From NCBI GenBank assembly GCA_037043455.1, contig JAWPHD010011275.1:21407-85406 (forward strand): a stretch of 64,000 nucleotides of DNA. The letters are read 5' to 3'. Numbering within the stretch: the first letter of the stretch is position 1; the number at the start of each line of letters is the position of its first letter. This DNA is from Cyrtodaria siliqua (Eukaryota > Mollusca > Bivalvia > Adapedonta > Hiatellidae). The notes under the pieces are model-generated. The model made no database searches. It saw only the letters and a program-made list of their open reading frames with translations, and was not told where the DNA came from. The position numbers and the translations under genes were made by a program. Of the stretch, positions 58,401 through 64,000 are shown piece after piece.

Positions 58401-61400
58401 TACTTCGGTTAGAATGTAATTTGTCGATAAGGCAAACCCGCATTGCTACGAAACCCAGATTATGAACACCTCGGTAAAATATGTATATTGTAATACTCCG
58501 CGATGCACCGTATCTTGAGATATCTCGATATATGTCTAATTTATCTTGAGATACTCCATGTTGAGATATCACATTTTATCTTGAGATATCTCAATTTTTA
58601 TTGAGATATTTGTATTGAGATATCTCAATTAATCTCAAGATATCTCAAGATATCTCAAGTTATCTTGAGATAACTGTCTTGAGATATCTTAAGTTGTTTT
58701 GAGATAATTATCTTGAGATATCTCAATGTGTCTTGAGTCATTGATATCACAAAATAAATAGAGATATATCTTACAATTTCTCAAGATGTATCGCAACTTA
58801 TCGTGAGATATCTAACTTGCGATATCTCAAGATCCCATGTGTCTTGCGGTTGGTATATGCAATTTTAGTAGGATTTTCTAAGTCTGAGGTGGGCTTTTTG
58901 CCATTTAAAAACTAACCATTGGTGTAATTCTTGGGTTTGCCATAACACTGTTTCAATATATGTACAGTTTGCTAATGGTAACGTCCCATTTAAGTACTGG
59001 TTGCTATGGTATTTTGATGTCATAGTAAAATGACGTTAAACATAGAATAGCATGTCGGGTGACGTCATGTCACATGACGTCATTATGTCGTGTCGCGTTA
59101 AAATAAAAAAAAATCGCATAAGATAGCGGCTTTATATAAATCGGGTTATAGGAGGCAACTTTTTAGAGAGGAAATGACTTCTGATTGCAAATTTCAGACC
59201 TTTTTCATGCTATGGAAAAAAAACAGACCGAAAGAAAAAAGTTTGCAAAAAAGCTGTTAAAAAGGCTATTTCAGTGTTATCTTAAAAAGGTGCTGTTAGG
59301 CCAATTTTTGGACAATCGCAATAATACGTATGTCAAGACGTCCGGAATAAATTCGCGAAATGGAAAAAGGGGCGTTTCAATTTTTTTTAACGGACAACTT
59401 TCCCTTAAGGGGGCACTCCTCAGTTTCGCATGAATGTCCATGGTGTAAATCAGAAAGAAATCAACTAAGCATCTTTTAGGTCCATTGATGGTCTTTATAA
59501 TAATTATGAAGCACATGTTTGATGTTTTTTTCAGTTTTGATTACTTCTAACTTTATTTTGGTGTATTGGAATATGCATTCTTTGGGTTTTTTGGAGGCTA
59601 TAAATAGAAAAATGTGAACCAATCAAAAACTTTCTAAAAGTAGTTAAAATGGCTGATTTTCACTGACGAGGAGATCAGCGTGGAATAACTTTTTAAAATG
59701 CCGGACTAGGTATGTAAAATTTAGCATTTCCTGATATGCAAGAGCATTATGAGTGCAGACATGACCCTGATATGTGTAGGAAATTTTTTTATTTTTATTT
59801 ATTGACATTTGAAATATTGCTAAAATTGCATTTTTAGCATGTTTTAAGGGGTGGGGTAATCTTAAAGAAATGGGACTAAAGTTGTTCAGAAAATGCTTTT
59901 TGATACTTTTATTTGGTATGGAAACATGGGTAATTTTATTGTCTTCTAAGAAATGTATGACACAATGATGATGTGATTTATTTTTGCTCAAGGATTCAGG
60001 CTAAGAGCTTGTCAAGTGTTTGATGATTGAGAAATGTACATTAAACTGTGGAGTGCCCCCTTAATTAAGGGTCAAACCTTTTTTTACTAAAACAGTCAAA
60101 TGAAGGATTTTTTGTCTGTATTTCAACATATTTTCAAATTTTGTTACCATTCGGTTTGTTTGCGAAGAGAACTACTTCGGTTAGAATGTAATTTGTCGAT
60201 AAGGCAAACCCGCATTGCTACGAAACCCAGATTATGAACACCTCGGTAAAATATGTATATTGTAATACTCCGCGATGCACCGTATCTTGAGATATCTCGA
60301 TATATGTCTAATTTATCTTGAGATACTCCATGTTGAGATATCACATTTTATCTTGAGATATCTCAATTTTTATTGAGATATTTGTATTGAGATATCTCAA
60401 TTAATCTCAAGATATCTCAAGATATCTCAAGTTATCTTGAGATAACTGTCTTGAGATATCTTAAGTTGTTTTGAGATAATTATCTTGAGATATCTCAATG
60501 TGTCTTGAGTCATTGATATCACAAAATAAATAGAGATATATCTTACAATTTCTCAAGATGTATCGCAACTTATCGTGAGATATCTAACTTGCGATATCTC
60601 AAGATCCCATGTGTCTTGCGGTTGGTATATGCAATTTTAGTAGGATTTTCTAAGTCTGAGGTGGGCTTTTTGCCATTTAAAAACTAACCATTGGTGTAAT
60701 TCTTGGGTTTGCCATAACACTGTTTCAATATATGTACAGTTTGCTAATGGTAACGTCCCATTTAAGTACTGGTTGCTATGGTATTTTGATGTCATAGTAA
60801 AATGACGTTAAACATAGAATAGCATGTCGGGTGACGTCATGTCACATGACGTCATTATGTCGTGTCGCGTTAAAATAAAAAAAAATCGCATAAGATAGCG
60901 GCTTTATATAAATCGGGTTATAGGAGGCAACTTTTTAGAGAGGAAATGACTTCTGATTGCAAATTTCAGACCTTTTTCATGCTATGGAAAAAAAACAGAC
61001 CGAAAGAAAAAAGTTTGCAAAAAAGCTGTTAAAAAGGCTATTTCAGTGTTATCTTAAAAAGGTGCTGTTAGGCCAATTTTTGGACAATCGCAATAATACG
61101 TATGTCAAGACGTCCGGAATAAATTCGCGAAATGGAAAAAGGGGCGTTTCAATTTTTTTTAACGGACAACTTTCCCTTAAGGGGGCACTCCTCAGTTTCG
61201 CATGAATGTCCATGGTGTAAATCAGAAAGAAATCAACTAAGCATCTTTTAGGTCCATTGATGGTCTTTATAATAATTATGAAGCACATGTTTGATGTTTT
61301 TTTCAGTTTTGATTACTTCTAACTTTATTTTGGTGTATTGGAATATGCATTCTTTGGGTTTTTTGGAGGCTATAAATAGAAAAATGTGAACCAATCAAAA

Positions 61401-64000
61401 ACTTTCTAAAAGTAGTTAAAATGGCTGATTTTCACTGACGAGGAGATCAGCGTGGAATAACTTTTTAAAATGCCGGACTAGGTATGTAAAATTTAGCATT
61501 TCCTGATATGCAAGAGCATTATGAGTGCAGACATGACCCTGATATGTGTAGGAAAATTTTTTATTTTTATTTATTGACATTTGAAATATTGCTAAAATTG
61601 CATTTTTAGCATGTTTTAAGGGGTGGGGTAATCTTAAAGAAATGGGACTAAAGTTGTTCAGAAAATGCTTTTTGATACTTTTATTTGGTATGGAAACATG
61701 GGTAATTTTATTGTCTTCTAAGAAATGTATGACACAATGATGATGTGATTTATTTTTGCTCAAGGATTCAGGCTAAGAGCTTGTCAAGTGTTTGATGATT
61801 GAGAAATGTACATTAAACTGTGGAGTGCCCCCTTAAGGGTCAAACCTTTTTTTACTAAAACAGTCAAATGAAGGATTTTTTGTCTGTATTTCAACATATT
61901 TTCAAATTTTGTTACCATTCGGTTTGTTTGCGAAGAGAACTACTTCGGTTAGAATGTAATTTGTCGATAAGGCAAACCCGCATTGCTACGAAACCCAGAT
62001 TATGAACACCTCGGTAAAATATGTATATTGTAATACTCCGCGATGCACCGTATCTTGAGATATCTCGATATATGTCTAATTTATCTTGAGATACTCCATG
62101 TTGAGATATCACATTTTATCTTGAGATATCTCAATTTTTATTGAGATATTTGTATTGAGATATCTCAATTAATCTCAAGATATCTCAAGATATCTCAAGT
62201 TATCTTGAGATAACTGTCTTGAGATATCTTAAGTTGTTTTGAGATAATTATCTTGAGATATCTCAATGTGTCTTGAGTCATTGATATCACAAAATAAATA
62301 GAGATATATCTTACAATTTCTCAAGATGTATCGCAACTTATCGTGAGATATCTAACTTGCGATATCTCAAGATCCCATGTGTCTTGCGGTTGGTATATGC
62401 AATTTTAGTAGGATTTTCTAAGTCTGAGGTGGGCTTTTTGCCATTTAAAAACTAACCATTGGTGTAATTCTTGGGTTTGCCATAACACTGTTTCAATATA
62501 TGTACAGTTTGCTAATGGTAACGTCCCATTTAAGTACTGGTTGCTATGGTATTTTGATGTCATAGTAAAATGACGTTAAACATAGAATAGCATGTCGGGT
62601 GACGTCATGTCACATGACGTCATTATGTCGTGTCGCGTTAAAATAAAAAAAAATCGCATAAGATAGCGGCTTTATATAAATCGGGTTATAGGAGGCAACT
62701 TTTTAGAGAGGAAATGACTTCTGATTGCAAATTTCAGACCTTTTTCATGCTATGGAAAAAAAACAGACCGAAAGAAAAAAGTTTGCAAAAAAGCTGTTAA
62801 AAAGGCTATTTCAGTGTTATCTTAAAAAGGTGCTGTTAGGCCAATTTTTGGACAATCGCAATAATACGTATGTCAAGACGTCCGGAATAAATTCGCGAAA
62901 TGGAAAAAGGGGCGTTTCAATTTTTTTTAACGGACAACTTTCCCTTAAGGGGGCACTCCTCAGTTTCGCATGAATGTCCATGGTGTAAATCAGAAAGAAA
63001 TCAACTAAGCATCTTTTAGGTCCATTGATGGTCTTTATAATAATTATGAAGCACATGTTTGATGTTTTTTTCAGTTTTGATTACTTCTAACTTTATTTTG
63101 GTGTATTGGAATATGCATTCTTTGGGTTTTTTGGAGGCTATAAATAGAAAAATGTGAACCAATCAATAACTTTCTAAAAGTAGTTAAAATGGCTGATTTT
63201 CACTGACGAGGAGATCAGCGTGGAATAACTTTTTAAAATGCCGGACTAGGTATGTAAAATTTAGCATTTCCTGATATGCAAGAGCATTATGAGTGCAGAC
63301 ATGACCCTGATATGTGTAGGAAAATTTTTTATTTTTATTTATTGACATTTGAAATATTGCTAAAATTGCATTTTTAGCATGTTTTAAGGGGTGGGGTAAT
63401 CTTAAAGAAATGGGACTAAAGTTGTTCAGAAAATGCTTTTTGATACTTTTATTTGGTATGGAAACATGGGTAATTTTATTGTCTTCTAAGAAATGTATGA
63501 CACAATGATGATGTGATTTATTTTTGCTCAAGGATTCAGGCTAAGAGCTTGTCAAGTGTTTGATGATTGAGAAATGTACATTAAACTGTGGAGTGCCCCC
63601 TTAAGGGTCAAACCTTTTTTTACTAAAACAGTCAAATGAAGGATTTTTTGTCTGTATTTCAACATATTTTCAAATTTTGTTACCATTCGGTTTGTTTGCG
63701 AAGAGAACTACTTCGGTTAGAATGTAATTTGTCGATAAGGCAAACCCGCATTGCTACGAAACCCAGATTATGAACACCTCGGTAAAATATGTATATTGTA
63801 ATACTCCGCGATGCACCGTATCTTGAGATATCTCGATATATGTCTAATTTATCTTGAGATACTCCATGTTGAGATATCACATTTTATCTTGAGATATCTC
63901 AATTTTTATTGAGATATTTGTATTGAGATATCTCAATTAATCTCAAGATATCTCAAGATATCTCAAGTTATCTTGAGATAACTGTCTTGAGATATCTTAA

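Larger units (their letters stand above)
47133..64000. repeat. Satellite array, 1,768-bp unit, about 9.5 copies, open at the window end
   Basis: Unit starts marked by 'cacatgtttgatg' fall at 47133, 48901 and then every 1,768 or 1,769 bases to the end of the window. Copies are nearly identical; I see only occasional changes (for example 'attacta' for 'attgcta' in copy 1, 'gaacat' at 54478, a 4-base TTAA insertion at about 60063, 'caataac' at 63164). Copies 2-4 share one extra A in the A-run after the CRE pair, explaining the 1,769 spacing there. The ORFs that recur in every unit (115 and 79 codons minus; 82 plus) carry no known motif and recur only because the DNA does. Confidence 0.97.

Noticed and set aside
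47265..63880. ORFs of 115, 82, 79, 69 and 66 codons repeated in each satellite unit
   Set aside because: Their conservation follows from near-identical DNA in a recent array; no known motif, and the 69-codon ORF depends on an A-run length.
47133..64000. CRISPR-like or prophage-like repeat array
   Set aside because: The DNA is eukaryotic, the repeat unit is 1.77 kb and there are no spacers.

Overview
This is a stretch of AT-rich eukaryotic (metazoan) nuclear DNA. Introns with GT/AG borders, tRNA-headed SINEs, a LINE, several inverted-repeat DNA elements, minisatellites and a long satellite leave little room for genes. A TNF-receptor-type gene, an Ulp1 protease/PHD-finger gene and these repeat types together suggest a bivalve mollusc. 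That placement is inference from overall character; no marker gene here fixes the species.

Layout. 1-33 kb: no convincing host gene. It holds a 21-bp minisatellite (3.7 kb), dispersed repeat families, two degenerate LINE copies in convergent orientation (8.9-10.1 kb), a 1.3-kb DNA transposon with perfect terminal inverted repeats and a TTA target duplication (12.07-13.39 kb), two tRNA-derived SINE families, large inverted repeats (15.3 and 16.0-16.5 kb), a 28-bp minisatellite (17.3-17.9 kb), a 57-bp minisatellite of about 70 copies interrupted by a SINE (18.0-22.2 kb), a 19-bp minisatellite (24.5 kb) and two TTAA-flanked MITEs (24.0 and 32.6 kb).

33.5-38.5 kb: a five-exon, plus-strand gene for a TNF-receptor-superfamily protein. 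It has a signal peptide, cysteine-rich repeats, one membrane helix and a very short cytoplasmic tail. All exon junctions keep the frame and give about 273 residues. Its introns contain an inverted SINE pair (one copy with a perfect 16-bp target duplication) and a 96-bp palindrome.

41.0-45.4 kb: the most striking locus. A plus-strand gene encoding an Ulp1/C48-type protease followed by a PHD finger has been split by a 5'-truncated LINE in the same orientation. The LINE endonuclease/reverse transcriptase frame is open and joined in frame to the protease domain (open from 41655 to 44936). The C-terminal end of the protease and the PHD finger resume directly after the LINE's (ATT)n tail.

47.1-64.0 kb: a satellite array of about 9.5 near-identical 1,768-bp units running off the window end. 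Each unit contains a TTAA-flanked, inverted-repeat-bounded 652-bp segment that looks like a MITE, a 320-bp field of TTGAGATATCTCAA-type palindromes, and a pair of perfect TGACGTCA sites inside a larger palindrome. Short ORFs repeated in every unit are not evidence of genes.
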